A stretch of 64,000 bases of DNA from Maledivibacter sp. (GTDB lineage: Bacteria > Bacillota > Clostridia > Peptostreptococcales > Caminicellaceae): contig JAOASB010000052.1 in assembly GCA_025210375.1 (NCBI GenBank), positions 310,001 through 374,000 of the forward strand. The letters are read 5' to 3'. Shown here piece after piece: positions 36,702 to 45,304 of this stretch. The translations under genes and the position numbers were made by a program. The first letter of the stretch is position 1, and every line of letters starts with the position of its first letter. The notes beneath the pieces were generated by a model. That model saw only the letters and a program-made list of their open reading frames with translations. It made no database searches and was not told where the DNA came from.

Positions 36702-36872
36702 AAAGAAGGGGCTGTCTCAAAGGACCAATTTTTTAATTCAGCCCCTGGGTGTTTCAAAATGAATGAATTTCGAGGTTTTAAAATTACACCGGCTTGGCTA
36801 GTACTTATGTACGTGCCAAGCCGGTGTAATTTCAAATAACAAAGAAATTCGTCATTCTGAGACACCCTCTTT
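36702..36872. repeat. Large nested hairpin element (repeat family 3)
   Basis: AGGGGCTG (36707-36714) pairs with CAGCCCCT (36739-36746). A second, about 120-base hairpin follows: the outer arm from 36748 (GGGTGTTTCA) pairs with the end near 36867, enclosing a perfect 18-bp stem at 36781-36798/36815-36832. A related sequence is at 40520-40628. It fills the 317-base gap 36698-37014 and may act as terminator. Confidence 0.75.
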
Positions 36873-37014
36873 ATAGTTTTGACTGGAATTTCTATACCTA
36901 TAACTCAAAAACTAGATAGATAGGAGCAATGTTTTTGATAGGGACAAATTATAATAACTAGGTCTATTTGTTAGCTCCTAATCATAGTTATAAATATGAA
37001 TAGGAGGGGACTAC

Positions 37015-38109
37015 ATGACTAAAAGGATTTTCTTGCTTATTATTATCTTCTTTTCATTGGTAAGTATTGTGTATGCTGAAGAAGAAGGGTTAATAAAGGC
37101 AGAAGTATTGAATGTAGAAGAATACTCAAATAATGGAATCAAAACAAAGGTTGTTAAGGTCAAAATACTTGAGGGAGAGTATAAGGGAAAAGGAATTAAT
37201 ATACAATATATACCCGTTGAATATTCTTCCAATAGCTATGATCTTAAAAAGGGTAGCAGGGTTTTAATAAAGCTTGAGCTTGATGAAAATAGAAAAATAA
37301 AGGGAAGAATTATAAATGTGTCTAGAGAAGATCATCTAAGGATATTAGGGGGAATCTTCTTAGGGTCAGTAATTATATTTGGCGGTTTAAAGGGAATTCT
37401 TTCAGTGACTTCATTGGGGGTAACGGGATTTATAATAGTTAAGATAATGATCCCCTTAATAGTAGAAGGTCACAATCCAATATTTATATCAATCGTAAGC
37501 ACAATAATTATTATACTGATAAGCTTTATTCTCATTTCAGGCTTTACTAGAAAAAGCCTTGTCGCCATACTGGGGACAGTGGCAGGAACTATTACGGCTG
37601 GGTTACTGGCCAAGATATTTACAGATTTATGTGCAATAACTGGATTTGGTAGTGAAGAGGTAAACTTTTTGATAACACATATGAATATAGTAATAGACTA
37701 TAGGGGTCTATATTTCAGCGGTGTTCTTATAGGTGCTATAGGAGTAGTAATGGATGTAAGTATGTCAATAACCTCAATGATTTTTGAAATAAAAACCCAT
37801 AATCCAAGCGTAGGCTTTGGAGGATTAATTAATTCGGGGCTGAAGGTAGGAAAAGATATAATGGCAACTATGGTAAATACACTTATATTAGCCTATGTAG
37901 GGGGTTCAATGCCCATACTCTTAGTATTTCATTTTATGAGGATGCCCATCAACGGGCTTATAAGTACAGAGATGTTGGCCACTGAGATAATTAGATCACT
38001 TTGCGGTAGTGTTGGATTGATATTGACGATACCATTTACTTCAATAATTGCAGCCATGATGGTACCCCAAAAAAAATATAAAAGAAGAGCCCATGTATAT
38101 AAAAGATAG
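37015..38109 (+). CDS. YibE/F-like membrane protein
   Basis: A 364-residue protein with a signal peptide (cleavage near VYAEE), an extracytoplasmic beta domain of about 85 residues and then seven to eight membrane helices. The membrane part matches the YibE/F family (GVTGFIIVKIMIPLIVEG; LIGAIGVVMDVSMSITS; GLKVGKDIMATMVNTL). Function is undefined; some members are proposed transporters. The ATG at 37015 follows AGGAGGGG. Single-gene unit closed by a terminator. Confidence 0.85.
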   Translation: MTKRIFLLIIIFFSLVSIVYAEEEGLIKAEVLNVEEYSNNGIKTKVVKVKILEGEYKGKGINIQYIPVEYSSNSYDLKKGSRVLIKLELDENRKIKGRIINVSREDHLRILGGIFLGSVIIFGGLKGILSVTSLGVTGFIIVKIMIPLIVEGHNPIFISIVSTIIIILISFILISGFTRKSLVAILGTVAGTITAGLLAKIFTDLCAITGFGSEEVNFLITHMNIVIDYRGLYFSGVLIGAIGVVMDVSMSITSMIFEIKTHNPSVGFGGLINSGLKVGKDIMATMVNTLILAYVGGSMPILLVFHFMRMPINGLISTEMLATEIIRSLCGSVGLILTIPFTSIIAAMMVPQKKYKRRAHVYKR

Positions 38110-38139
38110 ACAGTTCTAAGTAAGAGCTGTCTATTTTTT
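38106..38139 (+). terminator. Terminator after the YibE/F gene
   Basis: ATAGACAG (38106-38113) pairs with CTGTCTAT (38127-38134) and is followed by six T. The stem overlaps the stop codon. Confidence 0.9.
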
Positions 38140-38146
38140 ATTAATT

Positions 38147-38305
38147 TAGGAAATTGCATAATTACTTTCTATAACAACCATCCATAGCATATAGTTTTAA
38201 AATCCTAAAAGCTAAACCATCAATTATGCTTATATTTTAAGGGATTAAATCAAGGATTATATTCCCATATGTAACCTAGCCTATTAAGAGTTATAAAATT
38301 CCCTC
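38147..38305 (+). mobile_element. MITE-like element, copy D (diverged)
   Basis: It aligns to copy A throughout (starts TAGGAAATTGCATAATTAC, ends with AAATTCCCTC) with many substitutions. Flanks AATT/AATG agree at 3 of 4 bases. It is an old insertion. Confidence 0.7.
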
Positions 38306-38377
38306 AATGAAAAAAACAAAAAAATATGTAAGAAAATATTTACAAGGAGCAAATGGTGTGGTATTATTTAATTGATA

Positions 38378-38394
38378 TTGATAATTATTATCAA
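38378..38394. promoter_or_regulatory. Perfect Fur box before the DUF3793 gene
   Basis: TTGATAATTATTATCAA is a perfect 8-1-8 palindrome matching the Fur core TGATAATnATTATCA. It ends 34 bases before the start codon at 38429. Confidence 0.85.
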
Positions 38395-38428
38395 TGTTTT
38401 TCATCAAATTAAAGGGGGAAAAATAAAA

Positions 38429-39025
38429 GTGCCTAAATGTACTGAAACCTGCTTGTTAGCCTATAAAACAAATGACAATTTTATCGGATGGCTTGTTGAA
38501 ATATTAGGGCCAGTACTTATAGGTTCAAAGCCTGCTGAATTGCTTAGCTTTCCAAAGCATGATAAGCACGTTCTCAGAAAAATTGAGGATATACATAAGC
38601 ATATAGGAAAATGTAAAAGGATCACATACAAGTTATTTAATTTTAAAAATAATAGTATAAAAATCCTATTCTATAATCCTAAAGCTTTAGATAAAAATTT
38701 AAAGGATTTTAGAAATATGAAATTTTTAAAAACCCTAGGGTATCCTCGAAGATATGATTTAGATACCTATGTAGAATTTATTGTAGAAAAAATGAGAAAT
38801 GGTGTAATTCCCCATGAAATAGGAGTCTTCTTAGGATATCCATTGAAGGACATAATGGGATTTATAGGGCATCCCTCCCTAAAGCTTACTAAAATTAATG
38901 GGTGGAGAGTTTATGGAGACCCTACCTTATCAGACAAAAGGCTCAATGAATTTTTAGAAGCTAAAAGCAGGATAAGAAAGCTTCTTCAATCCAATAAGCC
39001 GGAAAAACTTTTGGCTTTTATATAG
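38429..39025 (+). CDS. DUF3793 family protein
   Basis: A 198-residue protein. The N-terminal CTETCLLAYKTNDNFIGW and the repeated LGYPRRYDLDTY...GFIGHPSLKLTKINGWRVYGD pattern mark the clostridial DUF3793 family, of unknown function and often found beside flavodoxin genes. I choose the GTG at 38429 (10 bases after AAAGGGGG), because an upstream in-frame ATG at 38372 falls inside the Fur box. The Fur box and the flavodoxin gene downstream suggest a role under iron limitation. Confidence 0.8.
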   Translation: MPKCTETCLLAYKTNDNFIGWLVEILGPVLIGSKPAELLSFPKHDKHVLRKIEDIHKHIGKCKRITYKLFNFKNNSIKILFYNPKALDKNLKDFRNMKFLKTLGYPRRYDLDTYVEFIVEKMRNGVIPHEIGVFLGYPLKDIMGFIGHPSLKLTKINGWRVYGDPTLSDKRLNEFLEAKSRIRKLLQSNKPEKLLAFI

Positions 39026-39037
39026 AAGTCATTAAGA

Positions 39038-39172
39038 GAGCAAATTGCATAATTACTTTCTATAAAAACTATTTGCTGCATGTAGTTTTAAAATCCCTAA
39101 AGCTATACCATCAAATATGCTTGTATCTTAAGTAATTAAATTAAGGATGATATTCGCATATGCAATTTCCTC
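39038..39172 (+). mobile_element. MITE-like element, copy E (135 bp)
   Basis: It starts GAGCAAATTGCATAATTAC and ends ATGCAATTTCCTC. The duplication AAGA lies at 39034-39037 and 39173-39176. Compared with copy A it lacks about 25 bases near the right end, consistent with recombination between its ATGCAATT motifs. Confidence 0.85.
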
Positions 39173-39281
39173 AAGATACTTGTTCAGTTTCTATATAAAA
39201 ATCAGTTAAGTTTATATTCAAAAAACTGTGCTATTAAGCTGTAATGTAGAGATTCTAGTTAAAAATTTAATTTATATATAT

Positions 39282-39350
39282 CAAAAATCCCCAGAAACAT
39301 TGGATGCTTGCATATGTACAGATTAAGATTTATCCTAGACTCTCTATATA
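39282..39350. repeat. Diverged copy of repeat family 2
   Basis: This stretch aligns to the reverse complement of 34077-34150 (shared AAAAT.CCCAGAAACAT, then CATAT, then TTAAG and CTATATA). Its last 28 bases also match 31755-31782. It occupies the gap before the flavodoxin gene. Confidence 0.5.
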
Positions 39351-39388
39351 TTTCAGCAAAATATATATATAAAATGGAGGTAATTTAA

Positions 39389-39823
39389 ATGAAAAAAGCA
39401 ACTATTATATACTGGAGTGGTACTGGTAATACTGAAATGATGGCAAATGCCGTTGCAGAAGGAGTAAAGGCTATAGGAAATGATGTAGAGGTAGTTAGTG
39501 TAGAGGATGCCAATAAAGATATGGTTATAAATTCTGAATTGATAGCTCTTGGCTGCCCATCTATGGGAGCAGAAGTTTTAGAGGAAGAGTTAATGGAGCC
39601 CTTCGTTGAGTCCCTTAGTGATGTAGATTTTTCAGGTAAGAAAGTTGCTCTATTTGGTTCTTATGACTGGGGCGATGGAGAATGGATGAGAAGCTGGGCA
39701 GAAAGAATGAAAGAATATGGAGCTAGTTTAGTGGAAGAAGAAGGTTTAATCGTTCACTTAACTCCCGACGATGAGGGTATAGATGATTGTAAGGCATTAG
39801 GAGAGCAGTTAGCAAGGGCATAA
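39389..39823 (+). CDS. Flavodoxin
   Basis: A 144-residue short-chain clostridial flavodoxin. The FMN phosphate loop is YWSGTGNTEMMANAV (residues 8-22). The isoalloxazine loops are LGCPSMGAEVLEEE and FGSYDWGDGEWMRSW. It carries electrons at low potential and replaces ferredoxin when iron is scarce. It lies downstream of a Fur-boxed DUF3793 gene, although MITE E and repeat 39282-39350 now separate them. It is a possible electron donor for the nitrogenase-like enzymes nearby. Confidence 0.93.
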   Translation: MKKATIIYWSGTGNTEMMANAVAEGVKAIGNDVEVVSVEDANKDMVINSELIALGCPSMGAEVLEEELMEPFVESLSDVDFSGKKVALFGSYDWGDGEWMRSWAERMKEYGASLVEEEGLIVHLTPDDEGIDDCKALGEQLARA

Positions 39824-39885
39824 ATAATTCCCTAGGGAATTGGTAAAACAAGTGCAATTGTTATATGGTTTCTACGGAGGATGAA

Positions 39886-40500
39886 ATGGTTCATGATATA
39901 GAAGAACTATCAGAAGACTTTGAAGTGTATCATGATATAATCCAGTGTTTAGTAGGAGCGCTTGAGGCAAAGGATTTATATACAAGAGGACATTCCAATA
40001 GAGTAGGGGATATGTCATACGAGCTTGCAAAGTGTATTGGAATAAAAGGAGAAGAACTTAATACTATACATATAGCTGGACATTTACATGATATAGGAAA
40101 AATCGGTGTACCCGATAAGATATTGAATAAAAAGGGGAAGCTTAGTGAAAGCGAATGGAAGGCAATCAAAAGACATCCTAGAATTGGTAGCGATATTCTA
40201 GATTGCTCCGATACTCTTAGGGTCATATCTAAGCTTGTTCTACATCATCATGAAAGATGGGATGGTAAAGGATACCCCTGTGGTTTAAAGGGAGAAGATA
40301 TTCCCTTAGGATCTAGAATTATAACTATATGTGATTCTATAGATGCTATGATATCACAAAGAGCTTATAGGAAACCCATGTCTTGGGAAACATGCAAAAA
40401 AGAAATTCAAGATAATAAGGGTATACAATTTGATCCCTTTATAGTTGAATCAATGGATGTATTGTGGGAATATTGGCAACAAAGGTATTATTGCAAATAG
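39886..40500 (+). CDS. HD-GYP domain phosphodiesterase
   Basis: A 204-residue protein that is essentially one HD-GYP domain. Motifs present are RGHSNRVGDMSYELA, HLHDIGKIGVPDKIL (HD pair), KRHPRIGSDIL, HHHERWDGKGYP (GYP) and SRIITICDSIDAM. All metal ligands and the GYP signature are kept, so it should hydrolyse c-di-GMP or a related nucleotide. There is no receiver or sensor domain. I start at the ATG at 39886 because GGAGG (39876-39880) precedes it; an in-frame ATG at 39865 is upstream of that site. Confidence 0.92.
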   Translation: MVHDIEELSEDFEVYHDIIQCLVGALEAKDLYTRGHSNRVGDMSYELAKCIGIKGEELNTIHIAGHLHDIGKIGVPDKILNKKGKLSESEWKAIKRHPRIGSDILDCSDTLRVISKLVLHHHERWDGKGYPCGLKGEDIPLGSRIITICDSIDAMISQRAYRKPMSWETCKKEIQDNKGIQFDPFIVESMDVLWEYWQQRYYCK

Positions 40501-40562
40501 ATATGTATTTTTCCCTTTATAAGGGGCTGGCTATAAAAAGTATATCTTAAGCTTAACCCCAT

Positions 40563-40628
40563 GGTGTTTCACGATGAATGAAGTTAAAGATTCTAAGATT
40601 CATTCATCGAGGGATGCCTTTTTTTTAT
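40563..40628 (+). terminator. Long terminator hairpin (repeat family 3 relative)
   Basis: GATGAATGAA (40573-40582) pairs with TTCATTCATC (40599-40608), and the stem extends outward with G-T pairs to 40563/40618. T8 follows. The sequence from 40520 resembles the element at 36702 (AAGGGGCTG..., GGTGTTTCA..ATGAATGAA). It separates HD-GYP from the convergent Crp regulator. Confidence 0.8.
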
Positions 40629-40630
40629 TT

Positions 40631-41335
40631 TTAACTGCATCTATTATTCAAAATATCGATCAGCTTTTTGGAATCAATGGTAATGACACCATTATTTTTC
40701 ACTTCGATTGCACTATTATCGGCAAGGGCATTAAGTTCACGGTAAAATGAAGTTCTACCTATACCTAAGTATTCACAAAGAGTACTTTTAGGTAGATTTA
40801 GACAACAATCCCTTGAAGAAGTTTTGGAGCATTCATTAAGTAAAAAGTGACAAATTTTCTGCTTGTTGTTGGATAAATTGAAAAATACGATCTTTGATAT
40901 CAAAAACTTTATACGTCCATTCATATAGTTTAAATAGTTCTGAAGTAATATGGGTGAGTTTTTTAATAATGTCAGCAAACAATCTTCATTTATAAATAGA
41001 ACCGTAGAATCTGTATTGGTTATGAAAGTAATTATTTCATGACTGTCATTATTTAAAAAGTAGGATAATCCAAAAACCTCCGAGGGCCTAATACATCTCA
41101 AGGGTAGGTGATTTCCATTTTCATAAAATATATTTACTGTTATTTCCCCCGATAGTAAAATGCCAATTCCTTTGAAATCGTGGTCAAAATCTAATAAAAT
41201 TGACTTCTTCAAGTAGTTTCTTTTGAAGCAGCCCATGTTCAATATATTTTCTCTGGTATCTTTAGTAGAGATATTTTCAAATAAAGGGCAGCTATTGAGG
41301 GAATCTAATTCTTTGTCGTTTAAAATAATATCCAT
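40631..41335 (-). CDS. Crp/Fnr-family regulator 2
   Basis: A 234-residue paralog of the regulator at 22.8 kb: a beta-roll domain (GIGILLSGEITVNIFYENGN; RCIRPSEVFGLSYFL) and a C-terminal helix-turn-helix (KSTLCEYLGIGRTSFYREL). The start is the ATG at 41335, 7 bases after GGAGG; the ATG at 41359 is upstream of that site. It is divergent from the SBP-FecCD-ATPase-NifHDK operon. The shared region holds a 14-bp palindrome TATTGAATTCAATA (41370-41383) and a Fur-like box, so both regulators probably act there. Confidence 0.9.
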   Translation of the reverse strand: MDIILNDKELDSLNSCPLFENISTKDTRENILNMGCFKRNYLKKSILLDFDHDFKGIGILLSGEITVNIFYENGNHLPLRCIRPSEVFGLSYFLNNDSHEIITFITNTDSTVLFINEDCLLTLLKNSPILLQNYLNYMNGRIKFLISKIVFFNLSNNKQKICHFLLNECSKTSSRDCCLNLPKSTLCEYLGIGRTSFYRELNALADNSAIEVKNNGVITIDSKKLIDILNNRCS

Positions 41336-41369
41336 AAAAAAACCTCCATTGTGTTCCATCTGAAACAGA

Positions 41370-41419
41370 TATTGAATTCAATAGATATTATACTATTAAC
41401 GATAATGAAAATCAATATC
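41370..41419. promoter_or_regulatory. Palindrome plus Fur-like box before nitrogenase-like operon 1
   Basis: TATTGAATTCAATA (41370-41383) is a perfect palindrome. GATAATGAAAATCAATATC (41401-41419) matches the Fur consensus at 17 of 19 bases and ends 25 bases before the first start codon. The palindrome is a candidate target of the divergent Crp-type protein. Confidence 0.7.
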
Positions 41420-41444
41420 AAACACAACTATAGGAGGTTGACGT

Positions 41445-42656
41445 ATGAAAAAAAGAATTAGTGTATTTTTAATGTTGATATCATGCATTGCACTTGTAAG
41501 TATGGTAAGTGGATGTAGTAATAGCTCACCTGAAACAAAACCAGTACAAAAAGAAGAACAGGCTTCTGATAAAAATGAAGTAAAAACAGAGGATACAAAT
41601 GAATCATTGGATAAACAAGCATCGGATGTGAAAGGGAAAACTATTATTGATCAAAATGAACGGGAAGTTGTTTTACCAGAAAAAACTGATAATGTAGTTA
41701 TGACGGCGTTACCTTTACCTAGTATATATGCCCTTACTGGAGAATCCGTTGATAAAATTGTGGGCATGCATCCTGGGTCTAAAAGTGCCATAGAAAATTC
41801 TATCATGGGCAAGATGACGCCAGAACTCATAAATAAAGAAACAGGCTTCATAGAAGGAACTGATTTGAATATAGAAGAGGTGCTTAAGCTTGAGCCTGAT
41901 ATTGCATTTTATTGGGGTTCATATACAAATCAGCAAGAGCAATGGGAAAAGGCAGGCATACCTGCAATTGCAGTTAAGACACAGGGTGGAGGAGATGCCC
42001 TTGAAACCTTAAGCTCATGGCTCAAAATATTTGGAAAAGTCTTTGATAAAGAGTCTAAAGTAGATGAAGTAATAAAATATGGAGAAAAAACCTTAGCTGA
42101 TATTCAAACAAAAACCGATGGAATTGCAGATGGGGAAAAATCAAAATCAGTAATATTATTTAAGCATAGTGAATCAGAGATTGTAGTACCTGGAAAAGGA
42201 CATTACGGACAATTTTGGATTGAAGCAACGGGAGGATACAATGTAGCACGTGAGATTAATGTTACAGCTAATGTTAATATGGAGCAAGTCTATAAGTGGA
42301 ATCCGAAGATAATATTCATTAGTAGCTTTACTGAAACCATGCCCCAGGATTTATATGATAATAATATAAAAGGACAGGATTGGAGTAAAGTAGATGCAGT
42401 GAAGAATAAAAGAGTATATAAAATACCCGTTGGGGTTTATCGTTGGTATCCACCAAGTGGAGATGTGCCTCTAATGATGAAGTGGATGGCCAAGCATCAG
42501 TATCCCGAGCTTTTCGAGGATTTGAATATGAAGGAAGAAACAAAGCAGTATTATAAAACTTTTTATAACTATGAATTAAAGGATGATGACGTAGAAGGTA
42601 TTTTAAATCCTGCTAAAGAAGCTGCTAATGGTACCGGAGGGTTATCAAAACAGTAA
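41445..42656 (+). CDS. Metal-chelate binding lipoprotein 1 (FecB/BtuF family)
   Basis: The 403-residue protein has a lipoprotein signal (lipobox MVSGC, C24) and a charged linker. A type III periplasmic-binding domain follows (IIDQNEREVVLP; IEEVLKLEPDIAFYWG; WIEATGGYNVA). These receptors bind siderophores, heme or corrinoids. The C-terminal segment GVYRWYPPSGDVPLMMKW is shared with two paralogs in the window (47.8 and 57.0 kb) and looks like a subfamily mark. First gene of operon 1, behind a Fur-like box. Confidence 0.9.
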   Translation: MKKRISVFLMLISCIALVSMVSGCSNSSPETKPVQKEEQASDKNEVKTEDTNESLDKQASDVKGKTIIDQNEREVVLPEKTDNVVMTALPLPSIYALTGESVDKIVGMHPGSKSAIENSIMGKMTPELINKETGFIEGTDLNIEEVLKLEPDIAFYWGSYTNQQEQWEKAGIPAIAVKTQGGGDALETLSSWLKIFGKVFDKESKVDEVIKYGEKTLADIQTKTDGIADGEKSKSVILFKHSESEIVVPGKGHYGQFWIEATGGYNVAREINVTANVNMEQVYKWNPKIIFISSFTETMPQDLYDNNIKGQDWSKVDAVKNKRVYKIPVGVYRWYPPSGDVPLMMKWMAKHQYPELFEDLNMKEETKQYYKTFYNYELKDDDVEGILNPAKEAANGTGGLSKQ

Positions 42657-42667
42657 GGAGAAGGTTT

Positions 42668-43744
42668 ATGGATTTAACAGAAAAGGTATTGGGTGATATA
42701 TCGCAAATAGAAGAGAGTGAAGTTAAGAAAAAAAGAAAAAGAACTATGGTGTTTACGGGTATGATAGTTGCGGCTATAGGCTGTATGTTGATTTCCCTAT
42801 GCGTAGGAAGGTATAGGGTTACACCTTTGACGGCATACAAGGTACTTTTGTCAAAGATTATTCCTGTAAAACAAAGTTGGAGCGACATAGAGGAAACTGT
42901 TATTCTAAATGTCAGGTTACCTAGAATTATTTTAGCCATGTTTATTGGAGGAGGCTTATCAGCTGCCGGGGCTTCAAATCAAGCTATGTTTGGCAATCCC
43001 CTGGTAAGCCCCCATATTCTAGGGGTATCCTATGGTGCAGGATTAGGTGCCGCATTAGGGATATTATTATCCGGTAATATAGTTATTATACAGACTATGG
43101 CCATTATATTTGGTATATTAGGCATTATGCTGACCTACACAATCAGCAAGAAGAAATCTGGTATGCAGCTTTTTATGCTCGTATTATCAGGAACCATTGT
43201 CGGTGCATTATTCCAAGCTTTGATTTCCCTAATAAAATATGTTGCAGATCCAGAGGAAAAGCTACCTACTATTGTATATTGGCTGATGGGAAGCTTGTCG
43301 GGAACATCCGCAACTGATTTGAAATTGGGAATACCATTGATCACAATTGCGCTTGCAATGCTTTATATCATTAGGTGGAAGATGAACATATTGTCTTTAC
43401 ATGAAGATGAAGCGAAATCCTTGGGAGTAAATGTAAATAGGCTAAGGACTATTATAATTATTTCTACAACCGTTATTTCTGCCACAGCTGTGTCCCTATG
43501 TGGGATTATAGGATGGATTGGGTTAGTCATCCCCCATTTAGCTAGAATGATGGTAGGAAATAATCATAAGTATCTTATTCCAGCTTCCATATGCTTAGGT
43601 AGTTTTTACTTACTTATTATAGATAATATAGCAAGAACTATTACAGCCGCTGAAATACCATTATCAATATTGACTGCCATAGTAGGAGCGCCATTTTTTA
43701 TCTTTTTATTACGTAAAACAGGAGGAAAATGGAATGATGCTTAA
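42668..43744 (+). CDS. FecCD-family ABC permease
   Basis: A 358-residue protein with about ten membrane helices. VRLPRIILAMFIGGGLSAAG and FGNPLVSPHILGVSYGAGLG are the FecCD/BtuC signature, and GIIGWIGLVIPHLARMMVG forms the coupling region. It imports iron-siderophore, heme or cobalamin-type cargo delivered by the lipoproteins. It overlaps the ATPase gene by 11 bases. Only one permease gene serves three receptor paralogs in the window. Confidence 0.93.
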   Translation: MDLTEKVLGDISQIEESEVKKKRKRTMVFTGMIVAAIGCMLISLCVGRYRVTPLTAYKVLLSKIIPVKQSWSDIEETVILNVRLPRIILAMFIGGGLSAAGASNQAMFGNPLVSPHILGVSYGAGLGAALGILLSGNIVIIQTMAIIFGILGIMLTYTISKKKSGMQLFMLVLSGTIVGALFQALISLIKYVADPEEKLPTIVYWLMGSLSGTSATDLKLGIPLITIALAMLYIIRWKMNILSLHEDEAKSLGVNVNRLRTIIIISTTVISATAVSLCGIIGWIGLVIPHLARMMVGNNHKYLIPASICLGSFYLLIIDNIARTITAAEIPLSILTAIVGAPFFIFLLRKTGGKWNDA

Positions 43745-44531
43745 AGTAGTTAACGGTACATATGGGTATGATAAAGGCCCAAATCTTTTTTCAAATCTAA
43801 GCTTTAAGGTTGAAACGGGAGAAATACTTACTATACTTGGGCCTAATGGTGTAGGGAAAACGACCTTACTGAAATGTATATTAGGACTATTTAAATGGAG
43901 AAAAGGGAATACAATTATAAATGATTTAGAAGCAGATAAGATAACGGCTTCGGAGTTTTGGAAGGATATAAGCTATGTACCCCAAGCTAAAAGCATGATA
44001 TTTCCATATACTGTATTGGAAATGGTCTTGATGGGAAGAGCGCCTTATCTAGGATCAATGTCTTCACCCCGTAAAGAGGATATAGCTATTGCCAAAAGAG
44101 CCATTGAAGAGGTGGGGATATCAAGGTTAATGTACAAATCCTGTGGGGCCATAAGTGGTGGGGAGCTTCAGTTGGTACTCATAGCCAGGGCATTGACTTC
44201 AGCTCCCAAAATATTGGTCTTAGATGAGCCAGAATCTAATTTGGATATGAAGAATCAGCTTTTAGTGCTTGGGATAATAGAAAAGCTCAAGAAGGGAAAA
44301 AACATTTCTTGCATTATCAATACCCATTATCCTAATCATGCACTGCGTATTTCCGACAACACATTGATGTTAGGTGGAAATGGCAGACATCTATTTGGGA
44401 ATACCCGTGAAATTATTACAGAAGAGAATATTAAGGCATTCTTTGAAGTGAAAACTCGAATAATTGAATGGGAAAATGAGGGGGAAAAAGCACAAATGTT
44501 GTTTCCTGTAAAGCTGGCAAATGAAATATAA
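43734..44531 (+). CDS. ABC ATPase of the FecCD-type importer
   Basis: A 265-residue ATPase with Walker A GPNGVGKTT, signature ISGGELQLV, Walker B ILVLDEPESNLD and the H-loop in INTHYPNHA, as in FecE/BtuD proteins. The ATG at 43734 follows GGAGG by 8 bases. The nifH-like gene starts 14 bases after its stop, so uptake and the nitrogenase-like genes are one transcript. Confidence 0.93.
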   Translation: MMLKVVNGTYGYDKGPNLFSNLSFKVETGEILTILGPNGVGKTTLLKCILGLFKWRKGNTIINDLEADKITASEFWKDISYVPQAKSMIFPYTVLEMVLMGRAPYLGSMSSPRKEDIAIAKRAIEEVGISRLMYKSCGAISGGELQLVLIARALTSAPKILVLDEPESNLDMKNQLLVLGIIEKLKKGKNISCIINTHYPNHALRISDNTLMLGGNGRHLFGNTREIITEENIKAFFEVKTRIIEWENEGEKAQMLFPVKLANEI

Positions 44532-44545
44532 AGGGGAGTAGTGTT

Positions 44546-45304
44546 ATGAGAAAAATTGCTGTATATGGTAAAGGTGGGATAGGTAAGTCTACAATAACTA
44601 GCTCCTTAGCGGCGGCAATATCACAATTGGGTTATAGGGTTGTACAGATTGGCTGTGACCCAAAGGCAGATTCCACGATTAACCTTACCAATGGTAAAAG
44701 GCTAACACCTGTCATCCAATATCTAAAGGAGAATGGTAGCTGTGAGTCTTTAGATGAGATCGCTGTTAAAGGATATAACGACATAGTCTGTATAGAGGCT
44801 GGAGGACCTACGCCTGGTATTGGATGTGCAGGACGAGGAATAATTATGGCATTTGAGACCTTGGAGGATTTAGATGCCTTTGAGGAATTTAAACCGGATT
44901 TCGTATTTTATGATGTTCTAGGAGATGTAGTTTGTGGTGGCTTTGCAATGCCTATTAGAGATGGATATGCAGATGAGGTTATTATCGTTACATCGGGTGA
45001 AAAGATGGCCTTATTTGCAGCGGGTAATATAAAGATGGCTATTGATAGCTTTGGAGATAAGGGCTATGGCAAACTACGAGGGGTGATATTGAACAAAAGA
45101 AATATTGAGAATGAGGAAGAAATCGTTTCAAAATATGTAAAGGACATGGATACTAAAATCATAGGCATTATACCGAGGGATGGAAATATTCAAAAATATG
45201 AAGAACAAAACATGACTGTTATTCAAGGAGATATGGAATTGCCTATATCACATAAGATAATGGATATAGCAAAATCTATTGTTGAAGGTAGTGAAATTCA
45301 ATGA
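44546..45304 (+). CDS. NifH-like iron protein 1 (ATP-dependent reductase component)
   Basis: A 252-residue NifH/BchL/CfbC-family ATPase. P-loop GKGGIGKST (residues 8-16), GCDPKADST, and the two [4Fe-4S] ligands C94 (GGPTPGIGCAGRGI) and C130 (DVLGDVVCGGFAMP), equivalent to NifH C97 and C132. It should form a homodimer with one bridging cluster and pass electrons to the NifD/K-like partner on ATP hydrolysis. It ends in a four-base overlap (ATGA) with the NifD-like gene. Shorter than nitrogenase NifH (about 290) at the C-terminus. Not the nitrogenase protein itself (see partner). Confidence 0.93.
   Translation: MRKIAVYGKGGIGKSTITSSLAAAISQLGYRVVQIGCDPKADSTINLTNGKRLTPVIQYLKENGSCESLDEIAVKGYNDIVCIEAGGPTPGIGCAGRGIIMAFETLEDLDAFEEFKPDFVFYDVLGDVVCGGFAMPIRDGYADEVIIVTSGEKMALFAAGNIKMAIDSFGDKGYGKLRGVILNKRNIENEEEIVSKYVKDMDTKIIGIIPRDGNIQKYEEQNMTVIQGDMELPISHKIMDIAKSIVEGSEIQ

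Noticed and set aside
40901..42667. Cobalamin riboswitch before the FecCD-type importer
   Set aside because: The leader is too short (25 bases after the Fur-like box) and no B12-box-like sequence is seen; the upstream base is occupied by the Crp gene.
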